Source: an uncultured Aquimarina sp. (GTDB lineage Bacteria; Bacteroidota; Bacteroidia; Flavobacteriales; Flavobacteriaceae). From it: DNA of 64,000 bases. The notes beneath the pieces were generated by a model. The model was given only the letters and a program-made list of their open reading frames with translations, was not told the origin of the DNA and did not search any database. The translations under genes were made by a program, and so were the position numbers. The DNA is taken from positions 372,001-436,000 of the forward strand of contig CANMCO010000002.1 in assembly GCA_947496355.1 (NCBI GenBank). Direction: 5' to 3'. Positions 35,462 to 43,624 of the stretch are shown piece by piece. Each line of letters begins with the position of its first letter. Within the stretch, counting starts at the first letter, position 1.

Positions 35462-36118
35462 CTAAACCGTCACAGCTTCATTAAAATATCTTCTGAAAGG
35501 AAGCATTTCTTTGTACACTTTGATAACCTTATTTGTAAAATCGGGACTTAGGATATCTTCTTTGGTAAGTGGGTGAATCACAGCAAAAGTTTTGTGACGT
35601 AATAGATCAATATGCTCATGATCTGGACTGTATCCTTTGGGTGTTGTTTTTAGTTTGTCTTTATCCGGATAAAGATCTCCAAACATGTTTTTAAAGCTCT
35701 TTTTGTTTATAATTTTTTGCAATTCATCTCCATTATAATCAATTGCTTCGCGTATGCTATTAAGAAGTTTATTGTCAGGTTTCCAATAACCACCAGCTAA
35801 TTCACATTCGTTAATGCCTATTTGGATATAAAAATCACCTTGTTTAGATTTCTGATCCAAGCCAGCGGCAAAATGATCTTTATAAACAGGTTTATTTGGA
35901 TGAAAAAGAAGGTTGTTATTTATACGATTAATACCTTTTTTTCCGGGAGTAGGGTAGTACTCTGGGTCAATTATTGCTAATTTTGCATCAAGCTCATCTA
36001 ACCATTGAATAAATGAGTTTCTAATGGATTGATATTGTTTTCTATTCGCATCCATCCATTCCTTATGGTTATTATTCTGTAAATCCTGAAGGAATTGAAA
36101 TAAGGCTTTAAAATCCAT
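35462..36118 (-). CDS. DUF2461 domain protein
   Basis: The 218-residue protein is a single DUF2461 domain with the family segments NNHKEWMDANRKQYQSIRNSF, RINNNLLFHPNKPVYKDHFAAG and IQIGINECELAGGYW. Its function is unknown; it is cytoplasmic by sequence. It follows the deoxynucleoside kinase gene by 26 bases on the same strand, so the two are probably one unit. It converges on waaA with a 43-base gap without a clear hairpin. Confidence 0.88.
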   Translation of the reverse strand: MDFKALFQFLQDLQNNNHKEWMDANRKQYQSIRNSFIQWLDELDAKLAIIDPEYYPTPGKKGINRINNNLLFHPNKPVYKDHFAAGLDQKSKQGDFYIQIGINECELAGGYWKPDNKLLNSIREAIDYNGDELQKIINKKSFKNMFGDLYPDKDKLKTTPKGYSPDHEHIDLLRHKTFAVIHPLTKEDILSPDFTNKVIKVYKEMLPFRRYFNEAVTV

Positions 36119-36144
36119 GCGATGTTAAAAAGTGAATGCCTCTA

Positions 36145-36759
36145 TTAGAACAATCCGTTAAGTTCTGCATCTATTCGGTTGATAATATTTCCAAGATCTT
36201 CGGGATTATCAACAAAATTTATATTGTCTACATCAACAATCAGAAGGTTACCTTTGTCATAATCGTGCGCCCAGGCCTCGTAGCGTTCATTGAGTCTACT
36301 TAGGTAATCAATACTAATTGTGTTTTCATATTCTCGACCACGCTTGTGGATCTGTGCGACTAGATTTGGAATACTGCTTCTAAGGTAAATTAATAAATCG
36401 GGCCCTTCTACAACAGCTTCCATAAGATCAAAAAGTGATTTGTAATTCTCAAAATCACGATTGGTCATTAGGCCCATAGCGTGTAAGTTTGGTGCAAAAA
36501 TATAGGCATCCTCATATATGGTTCTATCCTGGATAATATCTTTTCCACTTTCCCGAATATCAAGAATTTGTCTAAAACGACTATTGAGGAAATATATCTG
36601 AAGGTTGAATGACCAACGCTCCATTTTATTATAGAAATCTTCTAAGTATGGGTTTTCTAATACATCTTCAAAATGAGCTTCCCACTTGTAGTGTTTAGCA
36701 AGTAATCGAGTCAATGTAGTTTTTCCGGCACCTATATTTCCAGCTATAGCTATATGCAT
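36145..36759 (-). CDS. Deoxynucleoside kinase
   Basis: The 204-residue cytoplasmic kinase phosphorylates deoxynucleosides for salvage. The P-loop is GNIGAGKTT at residues 7-15. The motif QDRTIYEDAYIFA contains the conserved DR and catalytic-region acid, and LRSSIPNLVAQIHKRGREYE gives the lid. It belongs to the dNK/dGK/dAK family, and the base preference cannot be told by eye. A TATATTTA box (36806-36813, minus) lies about 47 bases upstream. Confidence 0.92.
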   Translation of the reverse strand: MHIAIAGNIGAGKTTLTRLLAKHYKWEAHFEDVLENPYLEDFYNKMERWSFNLQIYFLNSRFRQILDIRESGKDIIQDRTIYEDAYIFAPNLHAMGLMTNRDFENYKSLFDLMEAVVEGPDLLIYLRSSIPNLVAQIHKRGREYENTISIDYLSRLNERYEAWAHDYDKGNLLIVDVDNINFVDNPEDLGNIINRIDAELNGLF

Positions 36760-36906
36760 AGTCGATTGTTTTCTTGGGGTTGTTTGTGAAATTGTCGTTA
36801 AGCCGTAAATATAATGGATTTTATGAGTAACATAAAAAGGATAGATAAGAATTTATATAAGATGTTCGTTTTAGAACTCAAGTTATCGTTCAAATGCTTT
36901 CAATAA

Positions 36907-36914
36907 TATATTTG
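36907..36914 (+). promoter_or_regulatory. -7 box upstream of a 43-codon ORF
   Basis: TATATTTG matches TAnnTTTG exactly and stands 39 bases before the ATG at 36954. It is too far from the DUF302 gene (225 bases) to be a typical promoter for it alone. Confidence 0.4.
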
Positions 36915-36953
36915 CATTAGTTTTAACAAACCAATTTGTAACCTCTTACATTA

Positions 36954-37085
36954 ATGATCTCTATAGAACTATCTTTTTTTAATTTCTTTCGTAGTAAAAA
37001 CATCTATACTTCTACCGTTAAAGAAATCATCATTAAAAAATTACATTGTGCAGCCGCATTATTGGCTATTCAGTATAAAATATAA
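36954..37085 (+). CDS. Possible small protein, 43 residues
   Basis: An ATG-to-TAA frame encodes MISIELSFFNFFRSKN..., ending HCAAALLAIQYKI. It lies behind a perfect -7 box and before the DUF302 lipoprotein gene, with 53 bases between. The C-terminal half alternates charged (KEIIIKK) and hydrophobic residues as a helix would. I know no family for it. Its short length means that chance is a real alternative. Confidence 0.35.
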   Translation: MISIELSFFNFFRSKNIYTSTVKEIIIKKLHCAAALLAIQYKI

Positions 37086-37138
37086 TTTGTAATAATAATA
37101 CTAGTTGTTACGACCAAACTATAACAATCAAAAAAAAC

Positions 37139-37666
37139 ATGATTATGAGAATGTATACGATAATGATATTATCCTTTCTATTAATAATTACTTCCTGTAA
37201 TTCGAATCAAAATAGTACGTCTAAGGATACAGAATTAAACTCAAAAAAAGAAATGGAAGTTGTAAAAGGTCAGGGTGTAATTACAAAAGTAAGTTCTCAA
37301 GATTTTGAAAGTACGTATAGTGCTTTAGTCGAAATCATCCATAATAACCCTAATTTGAAAATAGTGGCACAACTTGATCATCAAGCTAATGCTGCATCTG
37401 TAGGGCTAAAATTAAATCCAACAAGAATTATCATGTTTGGTAACCCCAAATTAGGAACACCACTTATGCAAAATATACAAACAACAGGCTTAGATTTACC
37501 ACAAAAGATTTTGGTTTGGCAAGATGATAATGATGTTGTAAAGGTGTCATACAATGATCCGATGTATTTAAGAGGTAGACATGGTATAGATGGAAAAAAT
37601 GATCTAGTTCAAAAAATAAATGATGCTTTAGATACAATTACGAATAATGTATTAAGTAATAATTAA
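37139..37666 (+). CDS. DUF302 lipoprotein
   Basis: The 175-residue protein has a lipoprotein signal (LSFLLIITSC, Cys at about 20) and a DUF302 domain (about 55-165) with FESTYSALVEIIHNNPNLKI, the conserved RIIMFGNPKLGTPLMQ and LPQKILVWQDDNDVVKVSYN, then DPMYL near the end. DUF302 has a small alpha/beta fold of unknown function. The start could also be Met3 or Met5, both inside the signal. It converges on the next small gene with a 13-base gap. Confidence 0.85.
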   Translation: MIMRMYTIMILSFLLIITSCNSNQNSTSKDTELNSKKEMEVVKGQGVITKVSSQDFESTYSALVEIIHNNPNLKIVAQLDHQANAASVGLKLNPTRIIMFGNPKLGTPLMQNIQTTGLDLPQKILVWQDDNDVVKVSYNDPMYLRGRHGIDGKNDLVQKINDALDTITNNVLSNN

Positions 37667-37679
37667 TACAAAACAGAGG

Positions 37680-38021
37680 CTAGTTTTGAAGTCGCACCTG
37701 AATTGGACCACCACTGGATACATATTTACCTCCGATTTCGTCAATATTAATATCTAATTCATCCCTTGTGCTAATGGTATTAAGATCAACTTTTAACTTG
37801 GCGTAAGTATCAATATTTTTGATGTTAACGTCAATTTCATCAGAGTTGTCTAATCTAACAGTGATGGATCCATCACTGTTTATAGGTACTATACCGTAGT
37901 TAGTTGCTGGAGTATTGTTGGCATGTGCTTTTGGAATAACATCCATATCTCGAATAACAATAATAACTAAACAAATAGCTATAACTGTAAATATAAATTT
38001 GGTATAACCATCAGTCTTCAT
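37680..38021 (-). CDS. Single-pass membrane protein, unknown
   Basis: The 113-residue protein has one N-terminal membrane helix (about 8-24, FIFTVIAICLVIIVI) followed by a polar, acidic periplasmic-type region (SDGSITVRLDNSDEIDVNIKN) that repeats D/N-I-D/N patterns. No family recognised. The gene stands alone. Confidence 0.6.
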   Translation of the reverse strand: MKTDGYTKFIFTVIAICLVIIVIRDMDVIPKAHANNTPATNYGIVPINSDGSITVRLDNSDEIDVNIKNIDTYAKLKVDLNTISTRDELDINIDEIGGKYVSSGGPIQVRLQN

Positions 38022-38097
38022 AATATTTGGTTTTTATGTTTACAAATAAGCACCAATAAAGGTGCCAAAAACAACAAATAGTCGTTTTTGGATATAA

Positions 38098-38126
38098 AAA
38101 AAGATGCTGTATTAGAGCATCTTTTT
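38098..38126 (-). terminator. Terminator after the first DoxX-like gene
   Basis: AAAAAGATGCT (38098-38108) pairs with AGCATCTTTTT (38116-38126), 11 bp with a 7-base loop. On the minus strand the arm ends in five U residues, 21 bases past the DoxX-like stop. Confidence 0.7.
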
Positions 38127-38146
38127 CAGTATTGTAGAATCGGTTA

Positions 38147-38554
38147 TTATGCTTTGAGCAGCTCTTTGTAACTATCCTTATAGATATACAACATAAAACT
38201 ATTCAATGCTAAAAAGACTACTCCAATATACCAATGTTCGGTATCCAGTTTTACATGATATAGAAAAGCATTTACAGAAACGCTCATTAATATTACCATC
38301 ATTAGTGGAGCAAATTTATTTGCCAATAAGGCTATTCCTGCGCAAATTTCTACAATAGCCACCAGCATCATTGTTTTAGATGATATTAAAACTTTTAAAA
38401 AGCTTGAAGCCATCTTTGTAGATGGTGCCGGAGGATCCATAAAATAGAATAATTTATTGCATCCAAAAAATAGAATGGCTAGGCCAAATGCTATCTTAAT
38501 TCCCAAGATTACTTTTGCATTCATAGATTGAAAATTTTGGTTAATTGTACTCAT
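38147..38554 (-). CDS. DoxX-like small membrane protein
   Basis: The 135-residue protein has four hydrophobic helices and a DoxX-like pattern (GIKIAFGLAILFFGCNKLFYF, VAIVEICAGIALLANKFAPL). DoxX-family proteins are of mixed or unknown function, some tied to redox or thiosulfate chemistry. It is not adjacent to the second DoxX-family gene (40081-40503) but lies within 2 kb of it. The first residues (MSTINQNFQS) are soluble; Met11 is a possible alternative start. Confidence 0.7.
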   Translation of the reverse strand: MSTINQNFQSMNAKVILGIKIAFGLAILFFGCNKLFYFMDPPAPSTKMASSFLKVLISSKTMMLVAIVEICAGIALLANKFAPLMMVILMSVSVNAFLYHVKLDTEHWYIGVVFLALNSFMLYIYKDSYKELLKA

Positions 38555-38743
38555 ACATTAACGTATTAACTTTTTTAAAATTGCAGGAAAGAAAAAGGTG
38601 TGAGTGCTCTTTTCAAGGATTAATGACTAGAAAACATAGATATAGCATGTGTTTAACAGATGTTTAAGGGTGTAAAATCCTACAGAATTATTTAATGTTT
38701 TTTTAATTACCTAGAAATCAAAGTGAAAACAAATAAAATTGAG

Positions 38744-38751
38744 TAGTTTTG
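38744..38751 (+). promoter_or_regulatory. -7 box of the DUF1624-like gene
   Basis: TAGTTTTG is an exact TAnnTTTG match, 67 bases upstream of the ATG at 38819. Confidence 0.5.
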
Positions 38752-38818
38752 CGCTTTTTTTAAGCAATAATATACCCCAAAATCCGTTTTGGGGGCATAA
38801 CTAACCAAAGACCGAATA

Positions 38819-40003
38819 ATGACTAAGCCATCTAGTCGATTGCATTTTCTTGATGCCATACGTGCATTTGCTATTATGATGATGCTACAAGGACATTTTG
38901 TACATGCTCTGTTAGGAGATGTATATAGAGATAAAAGTAATCTTATATATAGTGTGTGGGAATATTTTAGAGGCATGACAGCTCCTACTTTTTTCACTAT
39001 TACAGGTTTTATATTTACCTTTTTGTTATTAAAACAAGAGGCCGTAGGGTTTGAAAACCCTAGAGTTTTAAAAGGTATCAAACGAGCTATTAAAGTTATT
39101 TTTTGGGGATACCTACTTCGTCTTAGCTTCTATGCGGTTTTTAAAGGTACCGTAAATCCTTCTTTTTTTTATGTTGACGTTCTACAATGTATAGGTACAT
39201 CGTTGCTGTTGTTGATAGGAGTATACCTTATCTCATATCGATATAATAAAGCGCTATTTCAAAATGTTATTTTAGGTGTAGGGGTTGTTATTTTTCTTTT
39301 ACAGCCAATGTATGGAAAATGTATTCTTGAGTTTTTGCCAAAAACTATAGCGAATTATTTTACAAATAGAAACGGTTCAATTTTTACTTTGTTTCCTTGG
39401 TTTGGATATGTGTGTTTTGGAAGCTTTATGGCTACTTTGTTTTTGAAATTCAGAACGCATCAAAAGTTTTATGCTTATGCGACATCTATCCTATTATTAG
39501 TTGGTTTATTATTGATGCTTTGGTCATCTAGTGTATTAATGATGTTGCATGATGTGACTAATATTGCTATTTTTAAATCGGTGGCTTATAACAACTTCTT
39601 GTTTATAAGATTAGGAAATGTATGTGTACTATTTGCCGTTTTTCTTTTATTAAAGAATTATTTCACTCATTCTGTGATAAACAAAATAGGAGGTCAAACA
39701 CTTTCTATTTATATTATCCACTTTTTTGTGCTTTATGGAAGTTGGTTTGGACTAGGACTCAATCGTTTTTTTTACCGTGATTTATCTCCATGGGAAGCAT
39801 TAATTGGTGCTTTACTGTTTGTTGCTGGTATTTGTACATTGGTTATATATTATTACAAGTATGAAGACAAATTGAAACTTCAATTTCATCATTTATTGAA
39901 CGTAGTATTCAGTGCAATTAAAGTGAATCTAAAGGAAGTTTTCGTAAATATTAAGAACGATATTATTCGAATATACAGAAGCATTAGATATGCAAGACGA
40001 TAA
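38819..40003 (+). CDS. Membrane acyltransferase-like protein (DUF1624/HGSNAT type)
   Basis: The 394-residue protein has about ten membrane helices and begins RLHFLDAIRAFAIMMMLQGHFVHALL, the RxxxLDxxRxxAIxxMxxxH pattern of heparan-alpha-glucosaminide N-acetyltransferase-like and acyltransferase-3 proteins. The conserved His in helix 1 would take part in moving an acyl group across the inner membrane to a glycan. The C-terminal end is a basic soluble tail. A DoxX-family gene follows after 77 bases. The acceptor is unknown. Confidence 0.75.
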   Translation: MTKPSSRLHFLDAIRAFAIMMMLQGHFVHALLGDVYRDKSNLIYSVWEYFRGMTAPTFFTITGFIFTFLLLKQEAVGFENPRVLKGIKRAIKVIFWGYLLRLSFYAVFKGTVNPSFFYVDVLQCIGTSLLLLIGVYLISYRYNKALFQNVILGVGVVIFLLQPMYGKCILEFLPKTIANYFTNRNGSIFTLFPWFGYVCFGSFMATLFLKFRTHQKFYAYATSILLLVGLLLMLWSSSVLMMLHDVTNIAIFKSVAYNNFLFIRLGNVCVLFAVFLLLKNYFTHSVINKIGGQTLSIYIIHFFVLYGSWFGLGLNRFFYRDLSPWEALIGALLFVAGICTLVIYYYKYEDKLKLQFHHLLNVVFSAIKVNLKEVFVNIKNDIIRIYRSIRYARR

Positions 40004-40080
40004 GGCGATTGTCTAGTTTTTCTTTTTTATTTATTTAAAAATCAGTATCTTATAGTGGTCTAATCAATACATGTTTTGTT

Positions 40081-40503
40081 ATGCCAACTATAAAATCATT
40101 AAACAAATGGGCAAATGCGCATACGTATTATCCACTGGATTTATTAAGAATTGCCTTAGGAGTATTTTTATTTATAAAAGGAATAAACTTTATTAGCAAT
40201 AGCCAAATTCTAGTTGACCTTATAAAACCTGTTCAGAATTTAGCAGGCTCCATGATTATTATACATTATGTAGCACCTGCACACTTAATAGGTGGTATAT
40301 TGATTGCCTTTGGACTACTTACTAGATGGTCTGTAATGGCACAGCTTCCGCTAATAATAGGTGCTGTTCTTATTAATTTTATTGGCGAAATGAATGTTGC
40401 TAACCTTATTATCGCAAGCATAATTTTATTATTGTGCGCTTTCTTCCTGTTTTACGGGTCAGGAAAACATTCTGTAGACTATTATTTAAAAATGGAACAG
40501 TAG
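40081..40503 (+). CDS. DoxX family membrane protein
   Basis: The 140-residue protein has four helices with DoxX features: LDLLRIALGVFLFIKGINFI, the conserved HYVAPAHLIGGILIAFGLLTR and NLIIASIILLLCAFFLFYGS. Start at 40081 is the first Met after a 77-base gap from the acyltransferase-like gene. Function uncertain; family members have been linked to membrane redox complexes. Confidence 0.8.
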   Translation: MPTIKSLNKWANAHTYYPLDLLRIALGVFLFIKGINFISNSQILVDLIKPVQNLAGSMIIIHYVAPAHLIGGILIAFGLLTRWSVMAQLPLIIGAVLINFIGEMNVANLIIASIILLLCAFFLFYGSGKHSVDYYLKMEQ

Positions 40504-40524
40504 GGTTTTCTTATGTTAACTTAA

Positions 40525-40839
40525 TTACCATTCTGATAAGCGGGAGTTATTTATACTTGCCGGGATATCGATGTATATGGTATCTATTATTTTAGAAGAG
40601 TGAACGGTGTTCTTATGACTAGAAAATCTTTTCTTATTTCTTAGAATCTGCTTCTTTGTTTTTTTCCACTTTTTTTCTTTAAGTGCGATATTTTTTTGAT
40701 CTTTAGCAGTAGGTTTTTCTTTTTGCTGTATTTCATTATTGTCAACACTTATAGCATTATCATCGTTTGGATAACTTTGTCCTATTGATAAAAATGATAT
40801 CAATATTAAAGTAATTGTCATGGTGGTTTTCATTTTCAT
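40525..40839 (-). CDS. Small secreted protein, paralogue A
   Basis: The 104-residue product has a signal peptide (ending LSIGQ), a Lys-rich middle (KEKKWKKTKKQILRNKKRF) and the C-terminal block DTIYIDIPASINNSRLSEW. The block and the K-rich middle closely match the gene at 41257-41619 (DTIYLDIPAYSTESSLSGW). Both starts share the context TTGAGAAAATGAAA. I know of no named family. The Lys-rich region could bind nucleic acid or acidic polysaccharide, but this is a guess. Confidence 0.6.
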   Translation of the reverse strand: MKMKTTMTITLILISFLSIGQSYPNDDNAISVDNNEIQQKEKPTAKDQKNIALKEKKWKKTKKQILRNKKRFSSHKNTVHSSKIIDTIYIDIPASINNSRLSEW

Positions 40840-41256
40840 TTTCTCAACCTTTTTAAATAGAAATTAGTATAAATATTATATCTAAATCAGTACTTACTGT
40901 TGAATGTTATCAAGTTTAAAATGATAAAAAACAATAGTAAATATTTGATTTTCAGTTTGCAATATAGTTAGATGGTTTTGATTTTGGTAGGGGAGAAAGC
41001 ATAGAATTAAACAGGGTTTTTTCCCCTAGAAAACGATTGAAAGCCTTACTATTGCTTATTTCTTTTTCTATAAACCAGCATTTTTTTGAGGTTGCTTTTT
41101 AACGAAAAACTACTTAAAATTTGAGTTTAAAAGGGTAAATCCCTTAAAAGAACTCTTTTAAAGGGTTTAATATGTTTCTATTCCGGGAAAAGAAAAATAC
41201 TGGATTTTAGAAAGAGTAGTAGCAAAATCCATTAGCTAATTCACTATTCCATTTAT
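40840..41256. other. 417-base gap between the two secreted paralogues
   Basis: I see no gene. A 10-bp stem-loop (40989-40998 with 41018-41027, one G-U) lies about 150 bases upstream of paralogue A, and an imperfect stem (about 41141-41165) lies past paralogue B. Neither has a clear U run. No third paralogue remnant was recognised. Confidence 0.4.
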
Positions 41257-41619
41257 TTACCATCCAGATAAACTAGATTCTGTAGAATATGCTGGTATAT
41301 CTAAATATATCGTATCTACTTCTTTCGAGGTATGAATTTCCAGCTTAGAGATTCTCTTTCGATTCTTAAAGAGTTGTTTTTTGATCTTTCTCCACTCTTT
41401 TTTGCTATAAAACTGTTTGTCCTTTCTAGAGATATTGTCAATAGGAGTTTTTAATAATAATCTATCAGCTACAATAACTTCTCTATCAGTACTAAACTCC
41501 TTCTCTTGAATTTGATCATCTATAGTCTTAACAGAAGTAAGATTGCTTTTGAAGTCCTGACCAAAAGAAATACTACAGATGCATAGCATTAGGATAGTTA
41601 TTAAAACTTTTAATTTCAT
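41257..41619 (-). CDS. Small secreted protein, paralogue B
   Basis: The 120-residue product (from MKLKVLITILMLCICSISFGQ) has a signal peptide and a C-terminal half that mirrors paralogue A: SKKEWRKIKKQLFKNRKRI followed by EVDTIYLDIPAYSTESSLSGW. The frame opens at 41673, but the signal peptide begins at Met19 (41619), and the bases just before it (TTTGAGAAAATGAAA) match those before paralogue A. So this start is preferred, and the pair looks like a tandem duplication including the leader. Confidence 0.6.
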   Translation of the reverse strand: MKLKVLITILMLCICSISFGQDFKSNLTSVKTIDDQIQEKEFSTDREVIVADRLLLKTPIDNISRKDKQFYSKKEWRKIKKQLFKNRKRISKLEIHTSKEVDTIYLDIPAYSTESSLSGW

Positions 41620-41802
41620 TTTCTCAAATTTTGTAAGTTCATCTGTTGCTCGTAAAGGTATTGTTAAAAGCAATTATGATGATAACGTTTTAGTATTCGT
41701 AGGCCTTTTTATAGTATCCGGCATAGTGTAATTTATAAATTAAAGACTATTTCGGGTTACCAAAGATTTCAGGTTGTAAAATTACATCAAATTAATGACA
41801 AA

Positions 41803-43059
41803 TTAGATTTTAAAAGCCTTTTTTACAGCATCAACATAATCTAATTTTTCCCAAGTAAATAGCTCTACTTCCTTTTCTATTCTACCAGAATATGGGCTTT
41901 CAAAAATTTTGGTAACAGTTTTAGGCTCTTTACCCATATGTCCATAAGCTGCCGTTTCTAAATAAATTGGATTACGTAGCTTGAGACGTTTTTCTATCGA
42001 AGCAGGTCGCATATCAAAAATTTCACCAACTTTTTCGGCAATCTCACCATCAGTTAATCCTAGAGTACTACTCCCATGCGTATCAACAAAAATAGAGGTT
42101 GGTTCTACAACACCAATTGCATACGATACTTGAACCAAAACTTCACTTGCAACTCCTGCTGCAACCAGGTTTTTGGCGATGTGCCTAGATGCATATGCCG
42201 CAGATCTGTCTACTTTACTTGGATCTTTTCCAGAAAAAGCACCTCCGCCATGTGCTCCCTTTCCTCCATAAGTATCTACAATAATTTTTCTTCCTGTAAG
42301 GCCAGTATCTCCGTGGGGACCTCCTATTACAAATTTTCCAGTTGGATTAATATGATATTCAATTTTATCATTAAATAGTTTTTGAACATATTCTGGTAAC
42401 TGTGCTATAACTCTTGGTATTAGAATTGAAATTATATCATTCTTAATTTTAGCAAGCATCGCATCATCATTACTATCAAAATCATCATGTTGCGTTGAAA
42501 CGACTATAGCTACAATTCGTTGAGGGATATTATCATCACTATACTCAATAGTTACTTGACTTTTAGAATCTGGGCGTAGATAAGGTATTTCGGTTCTTTC
42601 TCGTCTTAATTTTGCTAATTCGATAAGGATTTTATGAGATATATCTAATGCTAATGGCATGTAATTAGCCGTTTCTTTAGAAGCATATCCAAACATCATT
42701 CCCTGATCTCCAGCACCTTGTTCTTCTTTTGTTTCTCGGTCTACACCTTGATTTATATCTTGGGATTGCTCATGAATTAAAGAAATCACTCCGCAAGAAT
42801 CACCACTAAATTGATAAGCACCTTCGGTATATCCAATTTTATTAATCACTTCTCTAGCTATGTGTTGTACATCAAGATAAGTTTTGGACTTGACTTCGCC
42901 AGCCAATACCACCTGACCTGTTGTGACTAATGTTTCACAGGCCACTTTAGAGTCTGGATCAAAAGCTAAAAAGTTATCAAGTAATGCGTCACTAATTTGA
43001 TCTGCTACTTTATCTGGATGTCCTTCAGATACACTTTCTGAAGTAAATAAATATGCCAT
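41803..43059 (-). CDS. metK: S-adenosylmethionine synthetase
   Basis: MetK makes SAM from methionine and ATP. The 418-residue protein shows the start [35 protein letters not shown] and [19 protein letters not shown], all MAT signatures, and the usual length. It lies head to head with the SAM riboswitch that controls the methionine operon, so its product is the signal that would shut that operon. It is not itself preceded by an S-box. Confidence 0.97.
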   Translation of the reverse strand: MAYLFTSESVSEGHPDKVADQISDALLDNFLAFDPDSKVACETLVTTGQVVLAGEVKSKTYLDVQHIAREVINKIGYTEGAYQFSGDSCGVISLIHEQSQDINQGVDRETKEEQGAGDQGMMFGYASKETANYMPLALDISHKILIELAKLRRERTEIPYLRPDSKSQVTIEYSDDNIPQRIVAIVVSTQHDDFDSNDDAMLAKIKNDIISILIPRVIAQLPEYVQKLFNDKIEYHINPTGKFVIGGPHGDTGLTGRKIIVDTYGGKGAHGGGAFSGKDPSKVDRSAAYASRHIAKNLVAAGVASEVLVQVSYAIGVVEPTSIFVDTHGSSTLGLTDGEIAEKVGEIFDMRPASIEKRLKLRNPIYLETAAYGHMGKEPKTVTKIFESPYSGRIEKEVELFTWEKLDYVDAVKKAFKI

Positions 43060-43223
43060 TATTTGTTGTTTTAACTAGAATGAATAAGACGAGATTGCGA
43101 TGCGAAGCTTTCGATAAAATAGTATAAATCGAACTGCTTTAGCATTTTTTTACCATTATATTACAGTATAATAGAGGTTTTAAGGGTTGCAATCAGTCAA
43201 ATCTATCCCTAAAAATATTTCGG

Positions 43224-43252
43224 CAAAGGTAAAAAAAATGATAATACTCAAA
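43224..43252 (-). promoter_or_regulatory. Promoter of metK
   Basis: On the minus strand TTTG (43252-43249) is followed after exactly 17 bases by TACCTTTG (43231-43224), a full match to the Bacteroidota sigma-A consensus. The implied leader to the metK ATG is about 158 bases, which is unusually long. Confidence 0.65.
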
Positions 43253-43362
43253 AGTATTTAACGTATCATTAATTTTTCTTCAATAAGAGAGGCGTATGTA
43301 GTGCGCATTTTCGTTAAAAGACAATTTTCTTATTAAACATACTACAGTATAAAAATAATTAC

Positions 43363-43370
43363 TAGTTTTG
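43363..43370 (+). promoter_or_regulatory. -7 box of the met operon
   Basis: TAGTTTTG is an exact TAnnTTTG match. Transcription from here (about 43376) would begin 22 bases before the riboswitch P1 stem, giving a leader that contains the complete aptamer. Confidence 0.55.
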
Positions 43371-43397
43371 CTTCAACGTTTCTTATACATATTAGTT

Positions 43398-43502
43398 AGT
43401 TATTAAGAAAGGTGGAGGGAATAGACCCTGTGAAACCTTAGCAACCCTTTATATTTAAAGAAGGTGCTAAATTCTATCCCAATAGAACGGGAAAAGATAA
43501 CT
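43398..43502 (+). ncRNA. SAM-I (S-box) riboswitch upstream of metY
   Basis: The leader carries the S-box core: GAAAGGTGGAGGGA, then GACCCTGTGAAACC and TTAGCAACC, followed by GAAGGTGCTAAATTC and a closing AAAGATAACT. AGTTAT (43398-43403) pairs with ATAACT (43497-43502) to form P1. SAM binding is expected to repress the downstream methionine genes. A short hairpin with a T-rich tail follows, consistent with transcriptional attenuation, but a classical antiterminator was not traced. Confidence 0.93.
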
Positions 43503-43511
43503 CGATACAAT

Positions 43512-43545
43512 CACAACTACTGTGGTTGTGTTTCCTTTCTTTTTA
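43512..43545 (+). terminator. Possible riboswitch-linked terminator
   Basis: CACAAC (43512-43517) pairs with GTTGTG (43525-43530), and a T-rich run (TTTCCTTTCTTTTT) follows. It lies 10 bases after the S-box and 80 bases before metY, the right place for the expression platform. The stem is short, so strength is uncertain. Confidence 0.5.
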
Positions 43546-43624
43546 ATTTTCTATGTTCATTCGCTTTATAAAGCGATAGATGTATTTGAATTTTATGTTT
43601 TATTAAAATTTAAATTAGAAAATT

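Larger units (their letters stand above)
36760..37138. other. 379-base gap between dNK and DUF302 genes
   Basis: The divergent gap holds a weak minus-strand -7 box for the kinase gene (36806-36813), an exact plus-strand TATATTTG at 36907-36914 and a 43-codon open frame (36954-37085). No hairpin or riboswitch was recognised. Confidence 0.5.

Noticed and set aside
40840..41256. Third member of the small secreted paralogues
   Set aside because: No frame in the gap carries a signal peptide or the conserved C-terminal block.
43060..43223. SAM riboswitch in the metK leader
   Set aside because: The S-box core (GGTGGAGGGA and GCAACC) is absent on that strand; only a long leader and a small inverted repeat are seen.
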